Source of the DNA: Pollutibacter soli
GTDB lineage: Bacteria > Bacteroidota > Bacteroidia > Chitinophagales > Chitinophagaceae
Reading direction: 5' to 3'
Assembly (NCBI GenBank): GCA_029269725.1
Contig: JARJHS010000001.1
Coordinates: 558,001-622,000 of the forward strand
Length of the DNA: 64,000 bases
Part shown: positions 34,290 through 44,088 of the stretch, piece by piece
How the letters are laid out: every line of letters starts with the position of its first letter
Numbering within the stretch: the first letter of the stretch is position 1
The notes under the pieces: generated by a model
Database searches by the model: none
Told to the model about the DNA's origin: nothing
Seen by the model: only the letters and a program-made list of their open reading frames with translations
Translations under genes and position numbers: made by a program

Positions 34290-35588
34290 TTAAAATTTAG
34301 CAGTATTAACTTCGCCAACAAGGAACACACTGCCGCAAACTAAAATGAGATCATTGTTTTTTGAATGATTTTTTGCAGACTGAATAGCAATATTCACATC
34401 GGCAAATATGTCACCTGTCAGATGGTATTCGCTGGCTTTTTGTTGAAGCTCAGTTTCAGAAAGTGCTCTTGGAATCTGTGCTTTTGAAAAATAATACCTT
34501 GCAGTTTTTGGTAACAGATTCAATACCGGATTTATATCTTTATCACGAACCATGCCTAACACAATGTGCAGGTTTTCGTAATTCATTAACTCGAGTTGAG
34601 TAACTACCTGCCTGACTCCCGCTTCGTTGTGTGCTACATCAAGAATGATATCGGGCTTTTGATGGATCAGTTCCCATCGACCATGAAGTCCTGTAAATTT
34701 TTTCACATTTTGCAATCCGGACTTTATGTGCTCTTTGCTGATATTAAATCCACGCTTGTGCAGTATCGGTATCGCAGAAAGTACCGGTAGTAAGTTTTTG
34801 GTCTGGTAAAATCCGGTGAGGTCAAGTTCGATGTTTTGCCTTTCGTGAATTAACTCATCTTCCACAGTCACTGTCAAATGATGATGTTCATATTTCCAAT
34901 CTGCGACCATATATTGCTGATCGGCAAAAATTAAAGGAGAGGAACATTCGTCTGCTTTTTCTTTAAAAACATCTTTGGTTTGAACATCAGTTTCTCCAAC
35001 AATTACCGGTGTATGCGGTTTTATGATGCCTGCTTTTTCTCCCGCGATCTTTTTCAGCGAATCTCCCAGGATATTTGCATGATCCCAGCTGATATTGGTG
35101 ATGATAGATAACTCAGGTAAAATGATGTTCGTGCTGTCAAGTCTTCCACCCAAGCCCGTTTCAATAACGGCAACATCTACCCGCTTTTCCGCAAACCAGT
35201 AAAACGCCATAGCTACCGTCAATTCGAAAAAACTCGGTTCGATTTTATCGATCAGTGGCTTTACTTTTTCCGTGAAATCAACCACAAATTCTTCATTGAT
35301 CATTTCACCATTGATCCTGATCCGTTCCCCGAAATGAACCAGGTGTGGCGAAGTGTACAGACCCGTCAAATATCCTGCTGATTGCAGAACGGAAGCCAGC
35401 ATATGACTTACAGATCCTTTGCCATTTGTGCCGGCAATATGAATTGATCTAAATTGATTCTGCGGATTACCAAGAGCATCGCAAAGCGCAATTGTATTTC
35501 CCAGGTCTTTTTTATAAGCTGCGGTTCCGATACGACTGAACATCGGAAGACGTTGATAGAGAAAATCGAGGGTTTCCGTATAAGTCAT
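34290..35588 (-). CDS. Bifunctional folylpolyglutamate / dihydrofolate synthase
   Basis: 432 aa. Mur ligase-like: GTNGKGSVSHMLASVL (P-loop, about residues 53-68), LYTSPHLVHFGERIRING, ETGLGGRLDSTN, TNISWDHANILG, and DVAHNEAGVRQV. It adds glutamate to dihydropteroate and to folates. In Bacteroidota folC is often next to tonB, as it is here (203 bp upstream on the same strand). folB lies at 57203. Confidence 0.95.
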   Translation of the reverse strand: MTYTETLDFLYQRLPMFSRIGTAAYKKDLGNTIALCDALGNPQNQFRSIHIAGTNGKGSVSHMLASVLQSAGYLTGLYTSPHLVHFGERIRINGEMINEEFVVDFTEKVKPLIDKIEPSFFELTVAMAFYWFAEKRVDVAVIETGLGGRLDSTNIILPELSIITNISWDHANILGDSLKKIAGEKAGIIKPHTPVIVGETDVQTKDVFKEKADECSSPLIFADQQYMVADWKYEHHHLTVTVEDELIHERQNIELDLTGFYQTKNLLPVLSAIPILHKRGFNISKEHIKSGLQNVKKFTGLHGRWELIHQKPDIILDVAHNEAGVRQVVTQLELMNYENLHIVLGMVRDKDINPVLNLLPKTARYYFSKAQIPRALSETELQQKASEYHLTGDIFADVNIAIQSAKNHSKNNDLILVCGSVFLVGEVNTAKF

Positions 35589-35790
35589 TTACAGTAAGGA
35601 GTAAAAGTCAGGAGCAGTGAAAAGTGTAAAGATAAGCGTAGAAGGTTTAAACTCGAAAGTTTAAAGTGGTGGGTGATAGGTGTTACGGGTATCAGTTTGG
35701 AGTAAGGACGGGATCAAAAATATACGCTCTGTAACCCTTTTACCAGCTTAAAAATTTAAAAGAAATTCTCTGCTACGATTTTTTGAAAGA

Positions 35791-36684
35791 CTAATTTTTC
35801 AATCTGAAATTGAAAATGATGGTACCGAGTTGTTCGTCACTACCCGTTGAAGTTGCATTCATTTTTAACTGCCTTGCTTTGCGAAGTGCGATCTCGCGCA
35901 TGCCTGCGTCGGATGTTGTAGAGCCGCGGGGCTGATAAGTTGCACTTAAAACATTTCCTGCTTTATCAACACGGATATCAACAGCAACTTTTGCATTTTC
36001 ATTAAACTCATCTTCAAAAGAAGGCAGACTTCTGAAAGATCGACCTGTCAATCCGCGTGAAATGGAAACACCACTCTTACCTGAGCCACCACTCCCGGTA
36101 TAACTATCAGAATCCGGATTGCCGTTTATTTTGCCCTGGTCACCCTTACCACCAGCTACCCCCTGGTTTTTACTGTTATTCCAGGTATCTGCATTGTTAC
36201 CACCGCTTCCGGATCCGTCACCTCCCTTATATACATTCTTTGGTTTTGGCGGAGCCGGCTTTGGATTATCCACCACCTGTGGCTTTGTTGTCGTTGGTTT
36301 TACCGGTGCAGCATTTTCCTTTTCGGGAACTTTTGTCGCTTTGGGCTCTGGTTTAACGGGTTTGGGAATCACAGCTTCCGGAGCTTCTTTATCGTTATCG
36401 TTAGTTTCCACTTCTTTCAAAGGATCCGCAGCAGTAACCTGGGTCCTGGGAGGAGTGTTGACTTCCTTTTCCTCTGCAGCCGGAGGCCCGGGAATTAAAG
36501 GTTGCACATCACCTATCCCTGTCTCGCTGTTTCCCAGATTTACTTCAATTCCTTCTTCTTCCGGAATCTGCTGAGGTGCAGGAGGAGCCCAGGATATTAT
36601 TAAGGCCAGAAAAATCAACAGACCACAGATGATACCTGTGATGGTGCCGGCTTTCAGATTCTTTTGTCTTTCGAAATCGTTCAT
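35791..36684 (-). CDS. TonB family energy transducer
   Basis: 297 aa. One membrane helix (residues about 13-32) after a short cytoplasmic start, a long Pro/Lys/Glu-rich periplasm-spanning region (about 40-155), a Gly/Asn/Ser-rich segment (155-205), and a C-terminal TonB-like domain (about 230-297) with VAVDIRVDKAGNVLSATY. It carries proton-motive energy from ExbB-ExbD to TonB-dependent receptors such as the one at 50024. exbB and exbD are not adjacent here. Its low-complexity middle creates long antisense open frames that are not genes. Confidence 0.88.
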   Translation of the reverse strand: MNDFERQKNLKAGTITGIICGLLIFLALIISWAPPAPQQIPEEEGIEVNLGNSETGIGDVQPLIPGPPAAEEKEVNTPPRTQVTAADPLKEVETNDNDKEAPEAVIPKPVKPEPKATKVPEKENAAPVKPTTTKPQVVDNPKPAPPKPKNVYKGGDGSGSGGNNADTWNNSKNQGVAGGKGDQGKINGNPDSDSYTGSGGSGKSGVSISRGLTGRSFRSLPSFEDEFNENAKVAVDIRVDKAGNVLSATYQPRGSTTSDAGMREIALRKARQLKMNATSTGSDEQLGTIIFNFRLKN

Positions 36685-36919
36685 GAGATGGGTAGTAAGT
36701 ACAAATCTAAAACCTATTATGTTAGGAGTATGCGAAAAAAGTTATCAGATGACATTAGTTGGCTGGTAGTGAGTTCAAAGTTCATTGTTCATATTTTGAA
36801 ACAGCCAGCTGAACGGTAATAGTTTGAAAGACGCACCGATTACCTATCCTTACTTCACTTTTTACAATATATTAAACGTTCTGCACTTATGCTGATAACT
36901 GGCAACCGGCAATTTATCA

Positions 36920-38221
36920 TCAATGCGCAAAATCAGCTGCAAAATCCCCTTTGATCCGCTCTATTGGCGGATTGAAATAGCCATATTTCAGATCAGGAAA
37001 CTCTTCTTTTAATTCCTTCATTATATTGGCAATACCGAATGCATTTCCCGTGTCAGTCACACGAATCTTTCCGAGATACCAATCAGGATCAATGTTAAAA
37101 TTTCTCCACTGGATCATTTTCAAACCTGTTTCGCGGATCAGCTTACGCAGCGCTTCATATTCTTCTTCGCTATCAGTCATACCAGGGAACACAAAATAGT
37201 TGATAGAGGTCCATCCACCGAAGCTGTTTACCACTTTCAGGCTTTCCACAATATCTTCGAACACGTAGTTATTAGGGAGGTAATATTTTTCATAAATATG
37301 TTTCCGCGCAGAGTTGGTACTTACACGAATAGAATTCAATCCCGCTTCGCATAACTTTCGCACTGCATCGGGTTTTGAGCCATTTGTGTTTATATTGATA
37401 CTTCCCTTTGAAGTATGTTTACGCATTTCGGTTATGCTTTCCCGGATCGTTTCCCACATGAGCAAAGGTTCGCCCTCGCAACCTTGTCCAAAACTGACAA
37501 TCGGATAGGGCGCCGTCTCCAGGTGAGGCACGGTAAATTCAACGATCTCTTCGGCAGACGGTTTGAACTGAAGTCTGTCCTGTGTCGAAGTAATCGTTTC
37601 ATCCGAAGGTTGAAAAGAAATACAGCCGATGCAATTGGCATTACATGCCGGTGATGAAGGCACCGGACATTCCCATCTTCCTATAAAAAAATTTCTTGCG
37701 GCAGGACAGTGATAAGTAAGACAGCAATTTTCTGCAAGATGTTTTACAAGTCTGTTATGCGGATAGGCTTTCAGCAATTTTTCCACACCGTGTTCAATCT
37801 CATTCTCGTGATATCCTGCAGATTCCTGGCGGATATCCTGTTCAATCCTCAACGCAGTCACATAAAATTGATTGTTAAACCATCCGGCTGCAGTGTAACA
37901 AAACAAAGGCAATGTTTCCGCTTCGGGTTTTGATTCAAAAGCTGCGAGGTATAGGCCAGTGTGCGCCGGGGGGATAAAAGCAGCAACGGCCCATCCTTTT
38001 TCGCAAAGCCGCATCTCACCGGTTCTGACATCAATGCCTATTCCGCGCCGATCGGGTAGTTCGTATAAGGAACCGCCTTCGGGAAGAGGGATCCATGAAG
38101 CGAGTTCTACTTCAAAAGCATCCCAACCGCTTCGCCCGATCGCGTACAATGACCTGTCTTCAAAAATATTACCCTTTCCGTCAGAATACAGCACGAACGG
38201 GGATTTGCGCAAAAAACTCAT
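36920..38221 (-). CDS. Radical SAM protein of unknown function
   Basis: 433 aa from ATG 38221 (a TTG two codons earlier is possible). An unusual N-terminal part of about 190 residues with two Cys clusters (ENCCLTYHCPAA) precedes the radical SAM CxxxCxxC motif in CNANCIGC at about residue 195. The barrel continues with VSFGQGCEGEPLL, INTNGSKPDAV, LNSIRVSTNSA and INYFVFPGMTD. The extra Cys could bind a further cluster. No substrate or precursor peptide gene is apparent on either side. TAAATTTG lies 4 bp before the ATG, too close for a leadered promoter. Confidence 0.85.
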   Translation of the reverse strand: MSFLRKSPFVLYSDGKGNIFEDRSLYAIGRSGWDAFEVELASWIPLPEGGSLYELPDRRGIGIDVRTGEMRLCEKGWAVAAFIPPAHTGLYLAAFESKPEAETLPLFCYTAAGWFNNQFYVTALRIEQDIRQESAGYHENEIEHGVEKLLKAYPHNRLVKHLAENCCLTYHCPAARNFFIGRWECPVPSSPACNANCIGCISFQPSDETITSTQDRLQFKPSAEEIVEFTVPHLETAPYPIVSFGQGCEGEPLLMWETIRESITEMRKHTSKGSININTNGSKPDAVRKLCEAGLNSIRVSTNSARKHIYEKYYLPNNYVFEDIVESLKVVNSFGGWTSINYFVFPGMTDSEEEYEALRKLIRETGLKMIQWRNFNIDPDWYLGKIRVTDTGNAFGIANIMKELKEEFPDLKYGYFNPPIERIKGDFAADFAH

Positions 38222-38496
38222 GCGCAAATTTAGTTCAAAGTTTAATTTTTAGAATTGAAAGTTTGGTGGCAAGGCGGGAGTAAAGAGGCAGAAGGCAGGA
38301 GTGAACAGCCGGCTTTTAAAACTATAATTTTAAAAATACGCGGCAGGCAATAGATATCCCGGTACAAGCGATTAAAAAAATCAAAAAAAATATTAGCGCA
38401 CAATTTGAAATTGGAGTAACACAGAATCTCATTAATATGAGAAAAAATGATCTGCTGCTCTGCCCGGTGCCTCAGAAAATGAAAATGAAATATGAA

Positions 38497-39096
38497 CTAA
38501 TTCTTCAAATAGTATCCTTTATACTGACTAATAATCTCCAGGTCATCCACTGAAAGTTCTCTATTGAGTTCGTACCTGTAGATCTTTTCTGAGCGAGTGA
38601 TCATTATGATTTCGGCGTTCGTTATTTCCACATCAGTAATTTCCACCCAGGGAATAAAGATATCGTTGGGAATCCCGGGAATGTTGATGCCTAAGTGTTG
38701 TATTGAAATTCTCTCTTTGTCGATCGTTTTTTTCTCATTGTAAAAAAGGTAAATAAATGATCCTGCGACGATGGCCTGGATAATTCCTGCAATCCAATCC
38801 TGTCTTATTAAAAGCAAAATGCAAAAGGTAGAAAATACAATTACCTCAGTGAGTCTGAAAAACAAGTTGAATCTTGGCGAATCCGACATCAGATCTTTTC
38901 CGGCGACAATCAACACAAGTATGTCTGCAGCTACCAATAACTGAGCCCAGAAATAAAACCTGCTCGCATCGGGGAGCTGAACGTAAAGAAATGCATTTGC
39001 AACAATCAGGATAGCAGCTAACAGATGCAGAGGTCTTCCTGCTTTTTTTACCTGCTGAAAATCCGGATGGATTACGGAGACGGCAATTGGACTCAT
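38497..39096 (-). CDS. Membrane protein with PH-like cytoplasmic domain
   Basis: 199 aa. Four hydrophobic segments between residues about 22 and 115, then a soluble C-terminal domain (about 120-199): ISIQHLGINIPGIP, FIPWVEITDVEITNAEIIMITRSEKIYRYEL. Its strand pattern is like the bacterial PH domains found behind membrane helices. Function unknown. Its layout resembles that of the gene 102 bp upstream at 39199, which suggests an old duplication. Confidence 0.65.
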   Translation of the reverse strand: MSPIAVSVIHPDFQQVKKAGRPLHLLAAILIVANAFLYVQLPDASRFYFWAQLLVAADILVLIVAGKDLMSDSPRFNLFFRLTEVIVFSTFCILLLIRQDWIAGIIQAIVAGSFIYLFYNEKKTIDKERISIQHLGINIPGIPNDIFIPWVEITDVEITNAEIIMITRSEKIYRYELNRELSVDDLEIISQYKGYYLKN

Positions 39097-39198
39097 ATGC
39101 AGCTTTTCGACTGTGATGCGTTAGGTAACAGATTCCATAAAAGGTTATGTAATTATTTCCAAACGAATCCCGGGGTAACCGGTAATTCAATCTGCCAA

Positions 39199-39729
39199 TC
39201 AAATATTTCTTTTACTCTTCACGTATGCATTGAACTCCGGCTCACTGACGCGGGAATCTTCAGCCAGCTCCAATTGAAGAAGTTTATTTCCGGCCAGCTC
39301 AATACTTAACAGTCCATCTTTTAAAATAAGGTGTTGTATTTCCTGCCACATGATCTGCCGTTTCCATAAAGAAATCAGCTCGATTCCTTCCTCGCCAATA
39401 CTCACTTTTGTAGGACGGGCCAATCTGTAAGCAACAAAAGCCAATACTAAAAACAAAATCCCCATGAGGTTAAAAAGCGGAATCAATATTAGTGCAAGTC
39501 CGATGATGAGAAGAGTGAAATGTCCCGGAATCCTGAATTTCACAGTGAATATATTCCAGAAAAACATTGAGGTGATCAATATTGCTGCGATCAGGTTGAG
39601 AATGCTCAGGTCCCTGTAATACCGAACGAGGAAAATTATAATGCCGAGAATAATAAGAAGATTGATTGTAGTACGCTGTCTTTTCGCAGATTGATCTCTT
39701 ACAGAAAAAACATATTGATGGGCGGCCAT
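39199..39729 (-). CDS. Membrane protein with PH-like domain, related in layout to its neighbour
   Basis: 176 aa. Four hydrophobic segments (about 20-40, 44-62, 68-88, 90-108) and a C-terminal PH-like part: KVSIGEEGIELISLWKRQIMWQEIQHLILKDGLLSIEL. Starts 6 bp after the ureohydrolase stop, so the two are likely cotranscribed, with the 38497 gene third. No homology to named transporters was seen. The pairing with a ureohydrolase has no obvious explanation. Confidence 0.65.
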   Translation of the reverse strand: MAAHQYVFSVRDQSAKRQRTTINLLIILGIIIFLVRYYRDLSILNLIAAILITSMFFWNIFTVKFRIPGHFTLLIIGLALILIPLFNLMGILFLVLAFVAYRLARPTKVSIGEEGIELISLWKRQIMWQEIQHLILKDGLLSIELAGNKLLQLELAEDSRVSEPEFNAYVKSKRNI

Positions 39730-39735
39730 AAAAAT

Positions 39736-40776
39736 CTAATTGGAAGCCACCATGAAATGACACAATTTGAACAGTACCCTCGCACCGACATTCTCATCCC
39801 ATTCATTACTGCTGATACCCGTTTCGCTGAGATCAAAACCGATCAGCTTTTTGCCGCTGGAGATGAGTTTTTTTAAAAGAAAATTGATCTCATCAAACTC
39901 AAACCCGCCTGGTACTGGTGTGCCTGTATAGGGGCAAAGTTTCTGATCAAGACCATCGATATCAAAACTCACATATACTTTTTCCGGTAATTCTGAAACA
40001 ATGTCTTCAGCGATCCTGTTCCAGGTCTCGCCACAGTATATACGCTCTCTGATCTGTTTACTTGTAAATGCTGAAATTCTACCTTCACTTTTGTTAATAT
40101 ATTGAAATTCACCATCACTGAAATCGCGGATACCGGTTTGTACTACTTTTGTTACCTGGGGAATTTCCTTAAGTACATTGTACATGATAGAAGCGTGAGA
40201 GTGGGTAAAGCCTTCGTAGGCTTCGCGAAGGTCGCAATGGGCATCTATTTGCAGGATCCCAAACGATGAGTGATTTTCTGCAAGTGCTTTTAGAAATCCT
40301 AAAGCTGTACTATGGTCTCCGCCAACAATTCCAACAAGTTTTCCCTTTTCTAACAACTCTGAGGTCTGGTCAAACACCCATTTGTTCAAAAACATGCTAC
40401 CCTCATTGACTTCCTTAAGGGTTTTACACATGAACTTATTATTGGAGATATTTTCACCCTGGGAAATATAATTGATATAGAGTTCAGCTTCTTTGCGCAG
40501 ATAATCGCTTTTGAGCAGGATCTTCTTATCGGCCTCGCGCATATAGAAACCTTTTTTCCATACATCGCGCATATCCTCATCAAATATATCGATCTGAAGT
40601 CCTGATTTAAACATCCTTTCCGGCGCACGGGCAGTTCCGGCTTTATAACTTACAGTAACTTCCCAGGGAACAGGTACCAATACCAGGCTGGCATCATCTT
40701 CGGTAAAAGGGAGGCCAAATATGTTGTTATTGGGGTTGCCAGCTGCGTTGTGGTCAAATAGCGAAAGATCAGCCAT
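39736..40776 (-). CDS. Arginase/agmatinase/formimidoylglutamase family ureohydrolase
   Basis: 346 aa. Binuclear Mn site: GIVGGDHSTALG, LQIDAHCDLR (D-x-H-x-D), and VSFDIDGLDQ; the substrate-side loop is GFTHSHASIMYNVL. These establish the ureohydrolase fold. Which member it is (agmatinase, arginase or formimidoylglutamase) is not certain. In Bacteroidota long forms of about 340 aa are often annotated agmatinase-like, which would suit the arginine decarboxylase at 61258. First gene of a three-gene minus strand operon. Confidence 0.85.
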   Translation of the reverse strand: MADLSLFDHNAAGNPNNNIFGLPFTEDDASLVLVPVPWEVTVSYKAGTARAPERMFKSGLQIDIFDEDMRDVWKKGFYMREADKKILLKSDYLRKEAELYINYISQGENISNNKFMCKTLKEVNEGSMFLNKWVFDQTSELLEKGKLVGIVGGDHSTALGFLKALAENHSSFGILQIDAHCDLREAYEGFTHSHASIMYNVLKEIPQVTKVVQTGIRDFSDGEFQYINKSEGRISAFTSKQIRERIYCGETWNRIAEDIVSELPEKVYVSFDIDGLDQKLCPYTGTPVPGGFEFDEINFLLKKLISSGKKLIGFDLSETGISSNEWDENVGARVLFKLCHFMVASN

Positions 40777-41030
40777 AATAGCTCGAAAATTATTGACAAT
40801 TCCGCCAAATCGAATCTTGCGGTTTTCTACAGGAAAGGGTGCAAGTTAGTTTAGATTGGGAAAGCACCAAAAAATAGAAATTGCAGGGTTAGTCTATTTC
40901 CCGGAAATCCCCCGTCGTTATTCCAATTGGAGAGTCCGGGAAAGCCAATGTTAATAACTAACCCCTAAATTCTAATCCCAGCTTTAACAATCTTTATCCA
41001 TGTATTGAAATTTCGACTGCATTTTTCAAC

Positions 41031-41038
41031 TAAATTTG
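41031..41038 (+). promoter_or_regulatory. Candidate -7 element for ccmE-ccmF
   Basis: TAAATTTG, an exact TAnnTTTG match 24 bp before the ccmE ATG. The nearest TTG (41005-41007) is 23 bp upstream, a little far for a -33 partner. Confidence 0.55.
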
Positions 41039-41062
41039 CAATGCTTTTAACAAAGCAGACTC

Positions 41063-41509
41063 ATGAAGAAACTGCAGATCATTATGCTCGTGGCGATTGC
41101 CGTGGTTATTGCCGGGTTAATAACCATGATGCAGGATATTTCCACTTATGATTCGATCGCTTCGGCAAGAAACAAAGAAGGAAAATTTGTACACCTGATT
41201 GCCAAACTGGATAAGACCAGTCCGGTAGAGTATGACCCGATCAAGGACCCCAATTACCTGAGCTTTTACGCCATTGATTCGCTGGGTTCAAAAACAAAAG
41301 TTGTCTATCTTAATTCCAAACCGACGGAGTTTGAACACAGCGAGCGCATTGTACTTAAAGGTAAAATGCAGGGAGAGGTTTTTCAGTGTAAGGAAATTCT
41401 CCTGAAATGTCCTTCCAAATACAAAGACGATCCTACTCAGCAAATGAAGCAATTGAATACTTCATCATCAGAGGCAAATACGCCTGCAACCGATGAAAAG
41501 AAGTATTAA
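41063..41509 (+). CDS. Cytochrome c maturation protein CcmE, CxxxY type
   Basis: 148 aa. An N-terminal membrane anchor (about 4-22), then the OB-fold heme chaperone domain. CcmE holds heme covalently and passes it to CcmF. In E. coli the heme-linking motif is HDENY; here the aligned site reads CPSKY (Cys116 and Tyr120), so the attachment residue is Cys. CxxxY forms are known from archaea and some anaerobic bacteria. A Lys/Asp-rich tail (residues 121-148) follows. Starts 24 bp before ccmF in one operon. Confidence 0.92.
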   Translation: MKKLQIIMLVAIAVVIAGLITMMQDISTYDSIASARNKEGKFVHLIAKLDKTSPVEYDPIKDPNYLSFYAIDSLGSKTKVVYLNSKPTEFEHSERIVLKGKMQGEVFQCKEILLKCPSKYKDDPTQQMKQLNTSSSEANTPATDEKKY

Positions 41510-41532
41510 TTTATACTCCCTGAACCTATATC

Positions 41533-43989
41533 ATGCCGTACGAAGGTGAACATTTAGTTATTGGCCAGATCGGCCACTTTGTCGCATTGCTGGCATTTGC
41601 AGCATCACTGGTTGCGACAATGGCATTCTATAAATCGACAGTTGCCAGAACACCCATTGAGGCAGAAAGCTGGAAGAAAATGGGACGAACGGCGTTTGTA
41701 CTGAATGCAATTGCTGTATTTGCCATTTTTATTACCCTCTACCTGATCATCTATAATCACTACTTCGAGTATAAATATGCGCATCAGCATTCCAAACGCA
41801 GCCTGGATATGCAATACCTGCTGAGTTGTTTTTGGGAAGGACAGGAAGGAAGTTTTATGCTCTGGAGTTTCTGGAACAGTGTGATTGGTTTGGTTTTGTT
41901 GCGCACCGCTAAACAGTGGGAAGCACCAGTAATGACGATGGCATCACTGGTACAATTGTTCCTTGCAACATTTTTAACCGGTATCTATTTCTTTGATGTA
42001 AGGCTGGGTTCAAGCCCGTTTGTACTGATGAGGAATGAATTTCCCGACGCCGAAATATTCAAAGACCCTCAGTATCTCATCAAATATCTTCGCGATGGAA
42101 ACGGATTAAATATTCTCCTGCAGAATTACTGGATGGTCATTCATCCACCTATTGTGTTTCTCGGTTTTGCTTCATCGCTGGTACCATTTGCTTATGCAGT
42201 AGCAGGGCTATGGAAAAATGATCATAAAGGGTGGATTTCTCCCGCAATGCCCTGGGCTCTTTTCTGTGGTGGAGTACTCGGCCTTGGTGTGATGATGGGA
42301 GCAGCATGGGCATATGAATCACTGACCTTTGGGGGTTACTGGGCCTGGGATCCGGTTGAAAATGCATCAATGGTGCCCTGGCTAACGCTGGTTGCAGGCA
42401 TTCATACAATGCTGATTTTCCGTAGTACCGGGTTTTCACTCAAGGCAACCTATCTTTTTATTCCGATCAGTTTTCTGCTGGTCATTTATTCTACTTTTCT
42501 TACACGTACCGGCGTGTTGGGCGACACTTCAGTACATTCTTTTACCGGGGAAGGCAACTCACTTTACTGGCATCTTTTATTAATGATAGGCGTTTTTGCC
42601 GCAATACCGGTAATACTTTACATACGCAGAAGGAAGTCCATACCTGTTGTAAGGAATGAAGAAAACATGCATTCGCGTGAATTCTGGATGTTTGTAGGAT
42701 CGCTTTTGTTTTTTGTTGCGGCGATATACGTCATCATACTTACATCGCTGCCTTTTATCAACAAACTTTTCGGGACCCAATGGGCGATCGGGGAGAATGT
42801 AGAATACGTGTACAACCGTGTAATGATCATGGTGGCATTGGTTATCACATTTCTCTCTGCATTTGGTCAGTTTTTAAAATACAAAGGCACAACTCGCCAG
42901 TACTTTATTTCAAAAATAGCTTTACCAGCAATTATTGCAATTGTTGTGTCAGCTATCATCAGTTTTGTTGGTGGAATTGACTACGACAGACATGGCGCTG
43001 GATTTCTGGTTGCTATTCATCTTTGTTTGTGGGCGGCCATTTTTGCTGCAATCGCGAATGGAGCTTACATATTTTCTGTACTCAAAGGGAATCTCAAAGC
43101 TGCTGGTGCAGCAATCGCCCATGTTGGCTTTGGGATGATGATTGTAGGCATTTTAATTTCCTCTGCGAATAAGGAATTGCTCTCTTTGAATCGTACAGGT
43201 ATTGCGATGCCTGGACTAAAGGATGCTAAAGGAAGAGATGAAAATCCACTGGAAAACCTCACTTTGATCCATGGCATACCAACGCCAATGGGAAAATACA
43301 TGGTGACTTACGAAGGTGATTCAACGGAAAAGAAAAACAACAGGGTATATTTCAAGATCCGATTCAGCGAACTTGATTCTACGGGCAACAGCAAAAAGGA
43401 TTTCTATGTACAGCCCAATGCTTTCCTCGTAAAATCAGGTGAGGGCACCAATCTTTCATCGAACCCCGGATCAAAACATTATATCCACCACGACGTATTC
43501 GTTTATATTACCTCATGGTTGAATCCTGATAACATTTCCGATACTGCAACATTCAGGATGAGAACAGTCAAAGCCGGAGATACTGTTTTCTACTCCAACG
43601 GGTTTGCCGTAGTCAACAGGATTATTTCTGCTAACAAATATGACAACAAAGATTTGCCGGTGGTAGACAGTGCATGGCTTTCAGAAGTATCGGTGTATGC
43701 AAAGGATGGAAGAGAGTTCCAGGTACAGCCGGCTTATTTTGTAAAGGACAATCAGCCTACCGTTAAAACTGATACTGTCATATCTCAGAGCGTAATCTTC
43801 AACCTGATTAAAAAGAATTCCGGCGAAATTCAGGTCGGAATAAAAGAATCCGATGCTGTTATGCGCTATATCACCTTAAAGGCATTCAATTTCCCGATGA
43901 TCAACCTTCTTTGGTTAGGAACGATCTTCATGGTCATTGGATTTATGGTGAGCATGGTTTACAGATTTAATCGTACGCGGATCGGGTGA
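41533..43989 (+). CDS. Cytochrome c maturation / heme lyase protein CcmF
   Basis: 818 aa. About 14 membrane helices. Key parts: the Trp-rich WWD-type region in FGGYWAWDPVENASMVPWL (about 257-280), the WMVIHPPIVFLGF helix with a heme-ligand-type His, and LTRTGVLGDTSVHSF. A large periplasmic part (about 565-780) lies before the last helix. It attaches heme from CcmE to apocytochrome c. Downstream of ccmE by 24 bp; ccmA-D, G and H are not in the window. Longer than E. coli CcmF (about 650 aa) because of the periplasmic insert. Confidence 0.94.
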   Translation: MPYEGEHLVIGQIGHFVALLAFAASLVATMAFYKSTVARTPIEAESWKKMGRTAFVLNAIAVFAIFITLYLIIYNHYFEYKYAHQHSKRSLDMQYLLSCFWEGQEGSFMLWSFWNSVIGLVLLRTAKQWEAPVMTMASLVQLFLATFLTGIYFFDVRLGSSPFVLMRNEFPDAEIFKDPQYLIKYLRDGNGLNILLQNYWMVIHPPIVFLGFASSLVPFAYAVAGLWKNDHKGWISPAMPWALFCGGVLGLGVMMGAAWAYESLTFGGYWAWDPVENASMVPWLTLVAGIHTMLIFRSTGFSLKATYLFIPISFLLVIYSTFLTRTGVLGDTSVHSFTGEGNSLYWHLLLMIGVFAAIPVILYIRRRKSIPVVRNEENMHSREFWMFVGSLLFFVAAIYVIILTSLPFINKLFGTQWAIGENVEYVYNRVMIMVALVITFLSAFGQFLKYKGTTRQYFISKIALPAIIAIVVSAIISFVGGIDYDRHGAGFLVAIHLCLWAAIFAAIANGAYIFSVLKGNLKAAGAAIAHVGFGMMIVGILISSANKELLSLNRTGIAMPGLKDAKGRDENPLENLTLIHGIPTPMGKYMVTYEGDSTEKKNNRVYFKIRFSELDSTGNSKKDFYVQPNAFLVKSGEGTNLSSNPGSKHYIHHDVFVYITSWLNPDNISDTATFRMRTVKAGDTVFYSNGFAVVNRIISANKYDNKDLPVVDSAWLSEVSVYAKDGREFQVQPAYFVKDNQPTVKTDTVISQSVIFNLIKKNSGEIQVGIKESDAVMRYITLKAFNFPMINLLWLGTIFMVIGFMVSMVYRFNRTRIG

Positions 43990-44088
43990 GGAGCAGGTAA
44001 CGTTCCACTTAAAATCTTAACAGTTCAACCTCAATGTTTTCGTGGAATGGTTATGAATTCCTGAGTTATTGAAGTAATTTGTTGTCTG

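Noticed and set aside
36057..36574. Long antisense frames opposite tonB (99 and 151 codons)
   Set aside because: They are created by the Pro/Lys/Gly-rich low-complexity middle of TonB; no start context and no plausible product.
38225..38232. TAAATTTG on the minus strand before the radical SAM gene
   Set aside because: Ends 3 bp before the ATG and has no -33 partner, so it would give a leaderless or truncated message; likely chance.
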